64,000 nt of DNA, taken from contig CAUYUJ010014260.1 of assembly GCA_963575745.1 (NCBI GenBank), positions 255,001 through 319,000 of the forward strand, read 5' to 3'. This DNA is from Prorocentrum cordatum (taxonomy: Eukaryota; Sar; Dinophyceae; Prorocentrales; Prorocentraceae). The notes under the pieces are model-generated. The model did no database searches. It saw only the letters and a program-made list of their open reading frames with translations, and was not told the DNA's origin. Of this stretch, positions 55,487 through 64,000 are shown in pieces. A program made the position numbers and the translations under genes. Position 1 is the stretch's first letter, and the number at the start of each line of letters is the position of its first letter.

Positions 55487-58037
55487 AGCGCACGTCCCAT
55501 GGGAGTGCCGTCAGGTTACCGACGAACGAGAGCCGCATGCCGTATTGAAAGGTGGTGGTCGTAGCTGCCGAGCTGCGATGGGGTTACTGCAAGCTCGGCG
55601 CGGACCTTATGGAAGATAGAGTACGCTAAACTGACGAGGTCGTGGGCAGTCTCGATCGTGAGATCGGTGCCGCCATATTCCTCCTCCGTCCCGAGGCCGA
55701 GCCACAGGAAGGGGGGGACGGTAGGGATATGCAAGCGGGGCAAGGCAATGAGGTGAAGCAAGCGGGGGCAGGAGAGGTAGTGGAGGAACGAGTCGGGGTG
55801 ACCAGGGCAGCCAAACCTGCAGGGCAATGGCATTAGGATCTTAACCCTGTGGCTGGTGATCCACCCTCCGGCGAGGGTTTTAAGGTGGGACCACACCGTG
55901 TGCGGCTGAGAACGTGACAAGACTTGGCGAAGTGCGAGCCATCTTGTCTCCACATCGGCAAGAGGCAGGGGTTCGGGAGGGAACCACGTCTTAAGCCTCC
56001 GGAAGATCAGCTCATGGAATCGATCGGGAAATTCTGATCGCATGAGCTGGGAGATGAAGGCGCCTTGAGGTCCCTGCCCCCCTCGCCCACGACGCTGACG
56101 CCCACGGCCCCGACCACCCCTTCCTCTAGCGCCTCTATTTGGCCGCCGCGCGGCGGCTGACATAATACCGAGCTGCCGGAGCCTGTCCTCACCAGGCAGG
56201 GGGGGCCCCTGTGGATCAGCAGCAGCATCGATGGCTGCTTGGATCCGAGCCGCTGGAAATGGGAGGCCGCGGCAGCCTTGGGAGAATTGCCGATAGTATT
56301 GTAGCACGCCTCGCTCCTGCATCCAGCAGGGTGCAGAGAGGAGACCTTTGCGCACACGCATGTGCAGACCGTGAACGTTCACCCCCTCCCACCACCAGTC
56401 AAAGTCCCGCCCCCAGTTTTTCAAAGTGTGCGTCGACGCCCGCCAGGCACAGGCGACAGAATACACCTGAACACTCGTGGGGGATGCCGATCGCATCCAA
56501 TTGCGCACCCCGAAAAAGTCGTGCAGGGAAAATGGACTGGGAGGGAGGCGAAGGAGCTTGTGGAGAGCGTAATATTCTTTGCGAGCGATCTCTTGGCACA
56601 GCGGGAAAAACTGAGCAAGGTACCCGAGAACTGACAAGCATGTGTGCTCGTACAGTCTTATGGCCGCCTCGCTGGGAGCGCGGGTACGGGCAATCGCACA
56701 AATCCTGGACCACCATTTTTCACCAGCCTCGCGCCAGATCTCGCGCAGGGTGGCCCCGGGACCAATTAGCACCCCAAGATATTTGGCCCACGAGCGCACC
56801 TGAAACGATGCCCACGCGGGGACAAGCTGAGCGATGAGCTGGGAGATCCGGGCACACTCCACAATTGTGCAAGCGGCTGCCAATGGAACTGCGACGCACT
56901 TAGTGGGCTGCAATGCCAATCCGGCCAAGCGCTCGGCGAGCACGAAAGTGGCATACAGGAGTGGTAAGAAACGAATCTGATTCAAGACAACTCCTACATC
57001 ATCCGCGCAGGCCCCCAGGCTTGCTGCCTCCTTACTGGGAAAAGGGGCGACGAGGTGGCGGAGGAAAGGGTCGAACCCAAGAGCCGAGAGAGACCCGGAG
57101 AGAGGGCAGCCCTGGGGAACGCCGGCGGTTATGGTAAACATTGGGATTATCTCTGAGCCTACTGGCATGTGTGCAACAGCGTCGGAACTTAGAGCAAGCA
57201 CGACCCACAGGATACCCTGCGGAAGGCGTGACCTTTCCAGCACCATTCGCAGCCAGGTCTGGCTCATGCTGGGAAAAGCCGCGCGCACATCAAAACTCAG
57301 GAAAAGGGGATCCATGTCCGCATCTACGACGCTCGCTCTCCTAGCAGCCGAATCCATGCTGATGATGTTGGAAGCCAGGTTTCGCCCCTTAACAAAACCT
57401 TGCTGGACCACATGAGTCCGCTGGACAACCGAGTGCTGCAGCTGCTGGTTGACCACAGACGCGAGAAGCTTGCTGTCCGAGTTCTTGAGCGTGAGGGGTC
57501 GGAGGGACCCCGGCTCTCGTAGACAGTCTGTGATGTCCCGAGGTTCTTCGCCCTTAGGGATGAAAGCGAATATGCTGCGGTTGAGGCCAGCTGGGGCGGG
57601 GTTGCCACCCATGAGATAAAGGAGAAGGCGATAGAGGACAGAGAGGCATTTGGGGTGGCACTTCCACGCAGCATACGTGAGACGATCCGGTCCTGGAGCC
57701 GAGTCCCGCGCTCGGCTAAGGCATTGTGCCAGCTCCTTCTCAGAGGGGATGTGGAAATCAAAGCTAGGGAGGTCAGAAATTGCGCGGTCCAGGAACTCTG
57801 CAATTTCGGCCTCCGGGCGGGGCCGCTCAGTGAAAACAGGCTGCCAATACTGCTTCAAAACGTCCGCCATAGACACAGCATCTCGCACGATGTCGCCCTG
57901 ATGGCCGTCGTGCGGCGAGCTTGGGGTGACACTTTCTGGAAGCATTAGGTCGCCGCGCACAGCACCGGGAACATTCAAGTAAATGTTTGTCCCCATTTGT
58001 GCAGCATGCCCAGCGCGATGGGGCACCAGGTCAGAAG
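55487..58037 (-). mobile_element. Second LINE, 5'-truncated
   Basis: Only the reverse-transcriptase half of ORF2 and a very short 3' end are present. The coding sequence begins abruptly next to a (GGA)n tract at 58038-58080, with no endonuclease domain and no ORF1. Both ends are bordered by GGA/CTC microsatellites. Five-prime truncation is the usual outcome of target-primed reverse transcription. No target-site duplication identified. Confidence 0.8.
55516..58032 (-). CDS. LINE reverse transcriptase (ORF2 C-terminal part)
   Basis: About 838 residues in one frame, no start codon of its own (it stays open into the upstream microsatellite). RT motifs in order, numbered from the open frame at 58233: SAPGPDRLTYAAW (~178), FAFIPKG (~222), LRPLTLKNSDSKLLASVV (~244), QQGFVKGRNLASNI (~277), palm A LFLSFDVRAAFPSM (Asp at ~315), AGVPQGCPLSGS (~370), catalytic CADDVGVV (~409) and YLGVLIG. 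A basic RGG-rich segment (RPNRGARGRGGRGRGRQRRG) and a CCHC-like motif (CRFGCPG...FLHYLSCP) follow. No RNase H. The different motif spelling and missing RNase H put it in another clade from the 28.5-34.7 kb element. The frame is intact, so either the insertion is young or the open frame is fortunate. Confidence 0.88.
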   Translation of the reverse strand, partial: DLVPHRAGHAAQMGTNIYLNVPGAVRGDLMLPESVTPSSPHDGHQGDIVRDAVSMADVLKQYWQPVFTERPRPEAEIAEFLDRAISDLPSFDFHIPSEKELAQCLSRARDSAPGPDRLTYAAWKCHPKCLSVLYRLLLYLMGGNPAPAGLNRSIFAFIPKGEEPRDITDCLREPGSLRPLTLKNSDSKLLASVVNQQLQHSVVQRTHVVQQGFVKGRNLASNIISMDSAARRASVVDADMDPLFLSFDVRAAFPSMSQTWLRMVLERSRLPQGILWVVLALSSDAVAHMPVGSEIIPMFTITAGVPQGCPLSGSLSALGFDPFLRHLVAPFPSKEAASLGACADDVGVVLNQIRFLPLLYATFVLAERLAGLALQPTKCVAVPLAAACTIVECARISQLIAQLVPAWASFQVRSWAKYLGVLIGPGATLREIWREAGEKWWSRICAIARTRAPSEAAIRLYEHTCLSVLGYLAQFFPLCQEIARKEYYALHKLLRLPPSPFSLHDFFGVRNWMRSASPTSVQVYSVACAWRASTHTLKNWGRDFDWWWEGVNVHGLHMRVRKGLLSAPCWMQERGVLQYYRQFSQGCRGLPFPAARIQAAIDAAADPQGPPLPGEDRLRQLGIMSAAARRPNRGARGRGGRGRGRQRRGRGGQGPQGAFISQLMRSEFPDRFHELIFRRLKTWFPPEPLPLADVETRWLALRQVLSRSQPHTVWSHLKTLAGGWITSHRVKILMPLPCRFGCPGHPDSFLHYLSCPRLLHLIALPRLHIPTVPPFLWLGLGTEEEYGGTDLTIETAHDLVSLAYSIFHKVRAELAVTPSQLGSYDHHLSIRHAALVRR

Positions 58038-58080
58038 AGGAGGAGGAGGAGGAGGAGGAGGAGGAGGAGGAGGAGGAGGA
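58038..58080 (+). repeat. (GGA)n microsatellite at the 5' edge of LINE 2
   Basis: About 14 near-perfect GGA trinucleotides. The minus-strand frame of the LINE runs through them as poly-Ser, which is not part of the element. Confidence 0.9.
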
Positions 58081-58383
58081 GGGGCAAGGAGGGGGAAATG
58101 AGGGAGCGGGGGATGTCGGAGGAGGCAGGAGAATCAGGAGAAACTCCTTGGAACTTTGCTGACCCAGGAGGGGTAGCAGAGACAGCCAACGAGAGCGCCC
58201 ACCCCGAGACGGAGCTGAAGGCCCTCTCAGCACAGGTACCCTCGCAGTGGCTGCCCACGCTGCCCGAATGGGTCACCAGAGCCAGCAACGTCCTCCAGGC
58301 TGCCCCTGTCCTCGAGGGCCTCGTCAGGCAGAGCAACAGGAGGAGGGAAGCAGCATGACGGGAGGTCGAGGCTCCGCCCGGGC

Positions 58384-58514
58384 TGACGAACGAACAACAC
58401 ACACACACACACCCGTACCCACAGGGGGGTCGGAGAGGGCTAGGGGCGCGTGTTGCCGGATGGGGGGTTCCCGCTCGAATGGGAGCGTCACCCGGGGTCC
58501 GACAACCCGCGCCC
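58384..58514 (+). repeat. Hairpin repeat, copy 2
   Basis: The leader TGACGAACGAACAACACACA matches copy 1 at 40704. The hairpin at 58443-58514 has arms GGGCGCGTGTTGCCGGA and TCCGACAACCCGCGCCC. It aligns better with the reverse complement of the copy 1 hairpin than with its forward sequence. Confidence 0.7.
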
Positions 58515-58526
58515 CGACCCAACGGC

Positions 58527-58776
58527 AGCCAGTGCTCCTCCCGACGACCCCACTGTGGCTACTCCAGATTTCGTAATAAAGGGAGGGGGGTCTCATTTCG
58601 GGGGGGGTCTCTTCCAGGCTATCTTGGAGGGCCTGGGGGGGTCTGGGGACGATGTTTTGGAGGGTTCTCCCACGGGGGAGGTCTGAAATGGCTTGTCTTG
58701 GAGGGTCCAGACCCCCTCCCTTTTATTACGAAATCTGGAGTAGCCAGTGCTCCTCCCGACGACCCCACTGTGGCTA
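58527..58776 (+). repeat. Perfect 35-bp direct repeat enclosing the MITE
   Basis: AGCCAGTGCTCCTCCCGACG followed by ACCCCACTGTGGCTA occurs at 58527-58561 and again, identically, at 58742-58776, with the foldback element exactly between. The copy begins AGCC and ends GGCTA, so the flanking TA is included. Confidence 0.9.
58562..58740 (+). mobile_element. MITE-like foldback element, copy 2
   Basis: 179 bp with terminal inverted repeats CTCCAGATTTCGTAATAAAG and TTTTATTACGAAATCTGGAG, and TA on both sides (58560-58561, 58741-58742). The interior (GGCTATCTTGGAGGGCCTGG, GACGATGTTTTGGAGGGTTC) is almost identical to copy 1, so both are recent. Confidence 0.8.
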
Positions 58777-58956
58777 GGGGCCACAGCGCTGCTCCAGGCC
58801 GGCACGGGGCGGGGGCCTCCGTGGCCAGCGCCGCGAAGGCCACGCAGTTCCGCCTGCGGGGCGGCCGGCCGCCCCTCTCGCTCCCTCGCCGGAGCGCCGG
58901 CGCCCCTGGCGACGCCCCTCGCGCGTGCCGGGAGACAGCAAGGGGGGGGAGGGAGG

Positions 58957-59072
58957 GAGGGAGGGAGGGAGGGGGAGGGGAGGGAGGGAGGGAGGGAGGG
59001 AGGGAGGGAGGGAGGGAGGGAGGGAGGGAGGGGAGGAGGAGGAGGAGGAGGAGGAGGAGGAGGAGGAGGAGG
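58957..59072 (+). repeat. (GGGA)n followed by (GGA)n microsatellite
   Basis: About 80 bases of GGGA tetranucleotides change abruptly to about 35 bases of GGA. Confidence 0.93.
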
Positions 59073-60285
59073 CGCAGGGCAGGCAAGAAGAACGCGGGTC
59101 CTGAAGGAGCGAGGTCCTGGATTGTCGTTCGCCGTGTTCGGCGCGAGCGGCCACGCGGGGGCTCCGCGAGACCGTCAAAACGACGGCTCAGGGTGGAGCG
59201 CCCGTCCCGGTGGAGGCCAGGGCACGTTTCCAGGAGGACCCCCTTTTCCCCTCCGGGAGGGCAGTGAAGGGGTGAGAAGAGGGGCTCCGCGCCGCGCGCC
59301 GCGCGAGCAACACCGCCCAGCCGCAAAGGGCAACTGCAGGGTCTCGCGCGAAACTGCCGCGGCCTCGCTCCACGGCGATCGCGGACCGTTGTCGCACAGC
59401 CAAAGCCTCGCCATAATGAGCCTGAAGCAGAGTACATGGCCAACGATGTGTTCTAAAAAGCCCTGCCCTGATAGCTGGGGCTAGCTCACACACGATGCGA
59501 CTGCGAGGTGATCTGGCGAGATGCAAGAGCAAGTGTGCATGTATGGGCAAAAGGGCGGAGAAATCGCAAACCCATCAGAGATCCCGTGCCGGGGCCAAGG
59601 GGGAGAGATCGGAAGGCGCCAAACCACTTCCGAACGACCGAAAAGCGCCAAACCACTTCCGCACCAAATGTGTTCCTTGCTTCGACGCTCCGACTGTGTT
59701 CCCGCTCCAGCTCTGGCTTATCCTTCGCTTCCTCGGCGTTGTCCTCCACATCCTGCTCCTGCTTACACTGCTGCTGCTGTTCCTCCTCCTCCTCCTCCTC
59801 CTCCTCCTCCTCCTCCTCCTCCTCCACCTCCTCCTCCTCCTCCTCCTCCTCCGCCTCTTCTCCCTCTTTCTCCCCTCCTGCTCCTGCTCATCCTTTCCTG
59901 CTCCTCCTTCTCCTTCTCCTTCTTCTTCTCCTCCTCCCCCCCCTCCTCCGCCTGCCTGTGCTCCTCCCCCTCCCTCCTTCTAAGACTCCTCCTCAGACTC
60001 CTCCCCCCTCATCGTACTCCTCCTCTTCTTCACCCAGCGCCCCTCATCTCTGTGACCTCTCATGCTCCTGCTCCTGCTTCTCATCCTGCTTCACGTTGCT
60101 CCTGCTGCGCCGCCGCTGCTGCTACAGGTTCCGTTCCTACTCTTGCTCCCTCTCCTCATCCGCAGCTTACACTCCTGCCCCACTGCGCCGACGTTTCCGG
60201 TTCCAGGGCTCAGCCTGTGAAGGAGGCTCCACCGCCTGCGGCCGCCCCACGCGCGAGGTGCAGATGGGGCCGCGGCCGCCGATGG
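59073..60285. other. Intergenic DNA with a (CTC)n tract
   Basis: (CTC)n with CTG/TTC variants lies at 59765-59965 and a looser pyrimidine-rich stretch continues to about 60090. No gene. If the protein at 60286-61101 has further exons, they would be downstream on the minus strand here, but none is visible. Confidence 0.45.
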
Positions 60286-61101
60286 TCACAACGATGCAGC
60301 GCAGAGCGCCACAGAGAAGATCACCGGGACGGACGCAAGCAGCAACAGCGGCCGCCATGCGGCCCGCAGATGTGTCGCCAGGTCCGCCACGTACACCGTG
60401 ACCACCAGCACGACCAGCCACCACACGGCCAGGAGCACCACCTCGGGCCGCGACCCCTGCTCGGTCAGGCGCTCCCAGAGGCAGCCTTCTCCACGGCAGC
60501 GCCGCCGCAGCCGCTTCTGCAGGTTCGAGCTCGCTGCGCCCGAAGGGCTGGCGATGCCACCGCGGCCACCGTCCGGCTGAATGACGTCCAAAGGCCGTGC
60601 GGCCTTATCGCTGGCGCCCGGGGCCCTGCTTCGGCCCGTCCGCCTCAGGGCTGCGCCAGCGGGCGCTGGCGGTGGCGCCTCTGGTCGGGGGGGCGGGGGT
60701 GGACCCGAGCCAGGGCCCCTGTGGCTGACGCTGAGGCCTGGCCCGACGGGGCCGGCGGCGCCGCTGCGGCTGGCCGCCGCGGCATCCAATCGGCTGCGCG
60801 GCCCAGTCGCCGCGGCCTCTGGAGAGCCAGCGCCAGCACGCGGCCGGGAGGCCGAAGCGGCCAGTGGCGCGAGCTCTGCCGCCGCGGAGGTGCCGCGCCG
60901 CGCCTGGTCCAAAGGCGACTGGCAAGGCGCCTGAGAGGTTCTGCTCTGCGGTGACAAGACGTACTGCTCTGGATCCCACGTGGACCTCGACGGCTTGCCA
61001 TTTGCGGCGCCTTGTGCCCGGACGCCGCATCGGCTGCAGAACTGGGCATCTGATACCAGCAAGGAGGCGCCGCATGCGGGGCACTTTGGCAGGACAGCCA
61101 T
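60286..61101 (-). CDS. Zinc-ribbon protein with hydrophobic C-terminal tail
   Basis: 271 residues from ATG 61101 (MAVLPKCPACG). A treble-clef or zinc-ribbon motif sits at the N-terminus: KCPACGASLLVSDAQFCSRC (Cys7, Cys10, Cys22, Cys25). A long Ala/Pro/Arg/Ser-rich, probably disordered middle follows. A basic LQKRLRRRCRGEGC segment precedes two hydrophobic stretches, VVLLAVWWLVVLVVTVYV and LLLLASVPVIFSVALCA, likely a membrane hairpin. The ATG was chosen because the zinc motif starts right after it, although the frame stays open 99 codons upstream. The last codons may instead be a read-through into an intron, with the true protein longer. N-terminal zinc ribbons of this form are common in dinoflagellate gene models. 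Function unknown. Confidence 0.5.
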   Translation of the reverse strand: MAVLPKCPACGASLLVSDAQFCSRCGVRAQGAANGKPSRSTWDPEQYVLSPQSRTSQAPCQSPLDQARRGTSAAAELAPLAASASRPRAGAGSPEAAATGPRSRLDAAAASRSGAAGPVGPGLSVSHRGPGSGPPPPPRPEAPPPAPAGAALRRTGRSRAPGASDKAARPLDVIQPDGGRGGIASPSGAASSNLQKRLRRRCRGEGCLWERLTEQGSRPEVVLLAVWWLVVLVVTVYVADLATHLRAAWRPLLLLASVPVIFSVALCAASL

Positions 61102-63199
61102 GGGCCATGGCAGCGCGCCTGCTTGACCCGACGTGACTACGGAGGATGGATTAGGGGACGAGTTATGGATGAATAGTGAGGGAAGAACGACACAATGAAA
61201 AAGTGGAAGAACAACGGTAAGAACATAGCGAAGCGAATATGGACAAGGAGCAGGAATAAGACACATAAGCATCTTGTGATAGGAATTGTAAGGGTAATGC
61301 AGGTGATGAGGAGGAGGAGGACGAGGACAACGACGACGACGAGACCAAAGTAGATCCAGCACAAACCACTGACGCTCCAATGCGCACAACCGTCCCAAGA
61401 CCCCTCCTCATCAGGTAGCGCATGTCTGTCCTCTCTGCGGCTAGCACCCGCTAGAAAGGCGAGGGCCTCATAAGCTTTCGTGGTGGGAGACCTTATGCGG
61501 TGGAACACACATCAACCATCATTGACCAGGGCGGCTTCGTTAAATCATTGTGCGCAACGCCTTTGAATGACACCAGCCCTTCATCCATGCTGTCAGCTGC
61601 CAAACACTGGACGGGAGATCAAGTCCGTGGTGCTGGAACGGGAGCGCGATTCAGCACAACACCTCCTTCCATGCAACCGCTGGGACGCCTCTCTTCATTC
61701 GCCTTCTGGGAGGGGTTCCCCCCCGCCCCTACCCCCTTTTCACTGGGGTGAGAGCGTGAGGGCTGCTAGCATTGCAAAAAAACAAGGTGGCCTCCCAGAA
61801 ATCAAACGGGTACAGGAAAGACCATGTTGGTTCCAGATGACCTTCATGCAACCAAGAGGCTACGACATAGCCAGAAAAAGGGTTCCAAAACGACAGCCGT
61901 TCTTCCAATGTTGCCCCCGAGAGGCCCGCGTCCCTGAAGCGCACGTTAAATGTGTTCAAAAACGGTTCTGGTGGGCTTCAGAAGACGCCACCGAAGCAAA
62001 ACAGCCAGAGCGGGGCTCTTAATTCAGAAAGGGGGGAGGAGGAGAGGACAACTGTGGCGCTACGAGGGGTAATTGAAACCAGCTGCCAATCCCGTGGAGA
62101 TTTCAGAATGACACCGTGAAGCGCGGGACGCCAGCATGAGTCAAGAAACGGATCCCAGGCCTGTGTTTCAGCACCACCACCCCCGATGCCTCAGGCTGTG
62201 CCGCTGGCGAATGCATCGGCCGACACGGAGCCTAAGGGGACTGTGAGAGTACGTGGCCGCACCAATCCTCCGACTCCTCCTCCCCCTTCCTTGCCCTTCT
62301 TCTCCCACACGGGTCGCCAGGGCCCTGGCTCGCCTCTCAGGTTCCCGGACTTCGCTCAGTGAGATTTCGACGAGGCTTGATGATGGTGACCGCGCTGCGA
62401 ACAAAAAAAGATCCCACAGAAAACATCACAGGATGGAAAGCCAGAGCGCGAAGAACGGGGGGGTGCCCCTCCAAAGCTAGGGTTGCGTCCGACCCGCGTG
62501 CCACGGCTGCACGTGTCACAGCATGCCCCCTTCCAGCCCATGCCCCCGACGTCATGCTAATTTCATAAGGTGGACCCCCAGAGGCCTGGACCCCTTCCCC
62601 TGGACCGGTCTTTCATCCTGAGTCGTTGTTTGACGGTCCAGGAGCCCAATGAGGACCCCTGGACGCCCAAGACAGCGAACAACCTTCCGTCATGTTTGCT
62701 TCACGACGCGACGGGGTCTGGGATCCCTCCTGCTCCGCCCTGCCAATGGAGGCGCGCGCACACCTGCAGAGGCCGCTGCGATCGAAGAGCCCGAAGGGCG
62801 CCGAGCCCCCGGCGCCCGGGGGCGGCGCAGCTTCCAGGCTGGCGGCGGGCAGGCCAGGCGCCGGGTCAGGAGGGATGGAGGGGACGTTGGGGAGAGGCGA
62901 GGAGGGGGGGAGGGGAGGGAGGGAAGGAGGGAGACGCAGGGAGAGAAGAGGAGGATGAGGAGAAGGAGGAGGAGGAGGAGGAGGAGGAGGTCAAGGAGGG
63001 GGAGCTTCCTGCGAGGCTGCTGCCTTGCCATCTTTGCCCTGCTTGGCCGACCGCGTCGCCACCGTCGAACTGCTCGATGACGCTTCCTTGGGCCCGTCGC
63101 AAGACGTCGACGATGCCGTCGCGGCTAGCTCGTCTATGGGTGCGCTTCGGGCGGTCCTTGACCAGACCGTCCCCTCGGCGACGGTGAAAAACGTCCTGC
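61102..63199. other. Intergenic DNA, no gene recognised
   Basis: A (GGA)n tract lies at 62950-62994. Plus-strand frames at 61567-62022 and 62570-63187 lack motifs. 61137-61440 is the likely 5' region of the zinc-ribbon gene. Confidence 0.45.
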
Positions 63200-63922
63200 A
63201 CTCTAAAAGCATAGTTGAATTGCGGCCGTCCCACAACATCTGCCATGGCTATCGGCCAGAGTCCGGCATCCGACTCCACCGACATGGGCTTCGACCCCTG
63301 CTCGTCCAGGGTCATCCCGGGGATCATCTTAGTGCGGATCTGTCTTTCAGCCCCTTTGCGAGATCGCTCCTCGCGCGCGGGAGGGCCCTTTTTCGATGAA
63401 CTCCACCAGGCTGCAGACGCAGGTGGTTTCCCCGCACCAGTGCTTGACGCGCAAGTCCCCGCCAAGATTGAGGGGGCCCTCCTGTACGGAGCCGCGTTCT
63501 GGATAGACGTGCCGCACAGCGAAACCGACCTGAAAAAACTGAAAACCTCCTGGGCCAGGGCGCGCCTTAATTGGGCGCGCCTTAATTGGGCGTTGTCCTG
63601 GGTTCAGTGCGGGCGGGGGAGGCGTCTGGGAACACGCATGTTTGAGCAAACGATTATGGACAGAGCGAGGCTGTGGGTGCTCCCCGGCGGTCACCCCGCA
63701 GCGGTCATGCGGGAAGCAGCGCGCTCCTCGCCCGCTCCTTCGTGGTGGAGGCGAGTTGGCAACAATTTGGCCGATTTGCTCGGCGGCCCAGTACCAGACG
63801 TCATCGACGTCGCAGAGCTCACAGTCCTGATAGAAGGTGCGACAACAGACCCAGGTGAGCGGAAAGACCTGCTGATGCGGTACGAGTGGGACGTGGAACG
63901 TGGTTCGCCCAGTACTCCGTGA
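63200..63922 (+). pseudogene. LINE reverse-transcriptase C-terminal fragment
   Basis: The plus-strand frame reads FFDELHQAADAGGFPAPVLD, AQVPAKIEGALLYGAAFWID, LKKLKTSWARARLNWARLNW, GTRMFEQTIMDRARLWVLPG and GHPAAVMREAARSS, then to a stop at 63922. The K-x4-ALLYGAAFW string and the later RARLWVLPGGHPAA block resemble the region after the RT palm in dinoflagellate LINE ORF2 proteins. The RARLNWA block is directly duplicated. The catalytic palm is absent and upstream frames are broken, so it is a dead fragment. The opposite strand is also open (ending EFIEKGP), and I cannot wholly exclude a minus-strand exon. Confidence 0.45.
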
Positions 63923-64000
63923 GTGCGACCGACCGGTGTACCGCGTAGCGGCCACTCGCCCCCTACCATCCTTCGCTGTCCCGTTCTCCTCATTCCAACG

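Noticed and set aside
62866-63955. Minus-strand gene ending EFIEKGP, continued in another frame by MIPGMTLDEQGS
   Set aside because: The opposite strand gives a better match to the LINE post-palm region (ALLYGAAFW, RARLWVLPGGHPAA). The minus frames need a frameshift and show no domain, although I cannot exclude them fully.

Overview
The window looks like nuclear genomic DNA of a dinoflagellate; the species cannot be fixed from sequence alone. Four points support this. (1) A relict of the dinoflagellate spliced leader lies at 3950-3965, with a 16-base match to the core GTAGCCATTTTGGCTC as I remember it. (2) A 100-nt intron with a GA donor and AG acceptor at 24903-25002 falls exactly where a globin-channel reading frame must be joined. 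(3) That gene, with tandem globin-like domains joined to a TRP-type cation channel, matches an architecture I associate with dinoflagellate gene models. (4) The window holds very few exons in a GC-rich sea of simple repeats, minisatellites and LINE-type retroelements. A 100-N gap at 42876-42975 shows it is scaffolded assembly.

Layout. 1-4870: GC-rich sequence without a convincing gene, a degenerate ~170-190-bp tandem repeat, microsatellites and the spliced-leader relict. 4871-7826: about 3 kb of (AGT)n, bordered on both sides by the same CGTCGCCGCC-type motif. 7860-14960: minisatellite arrays (A, B, C; periods ~77-90 bp) with a shared core, set in a recurrent composite element that also has a conserved end module, a conserved start box and, in two copies, a coding-like cassette. 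A helicase-like terminal exon (13329-13603, minus) abuts array C. 14965-17545: tandemly duplicated ~1-kb units rich in alternating CG. 17800-22400: low-complexity GGCCTCTTGGGG-type repeats and the first copy of a MITE-like element. 22411-26283 (minus): the globin-channel gene, the best protein-coding locus here. 28.5-34.7 kb (minus): a nearly complete LINE with ORF1, an APE/RT ORF2 and, after one frameshift, the zinc-finger/RNase H part. 34.7-41.4 kb: GC-rich intergenic DNA with microsatellites and a hypothetical ORF. 41393-44866: a 90-bp minisatellite array that appears to fill an intron, because it starts at the GT donor of the minus-strand exon 44869-45171. 45.2-54.8 kb: more simple and higher-order repeats. 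54803-55135: a possible exon. 55.5-58.0 kb (minus): a second, 5'-truncated LINE of a different clade. 58.4-58.8 kb: a hairpin repeat and the second MITE copy inside a perfect 35-bp direct repeat. 60286-61101 (minus): a zinc-ribbon protein with a hydrophobic tail. 63200-63922 (plus): a decayed LINE fragment.

There is no operon-like organisation. The genes are isolated and the window is shaped mainly by retrotransposition, tandem amplification and foldback elements. Exon boundaries were assigned by eye from reading-frame continuity and splice dinucleotides, without transcript support. Many long open frames in microsatellites and arrays were judged non-coding.
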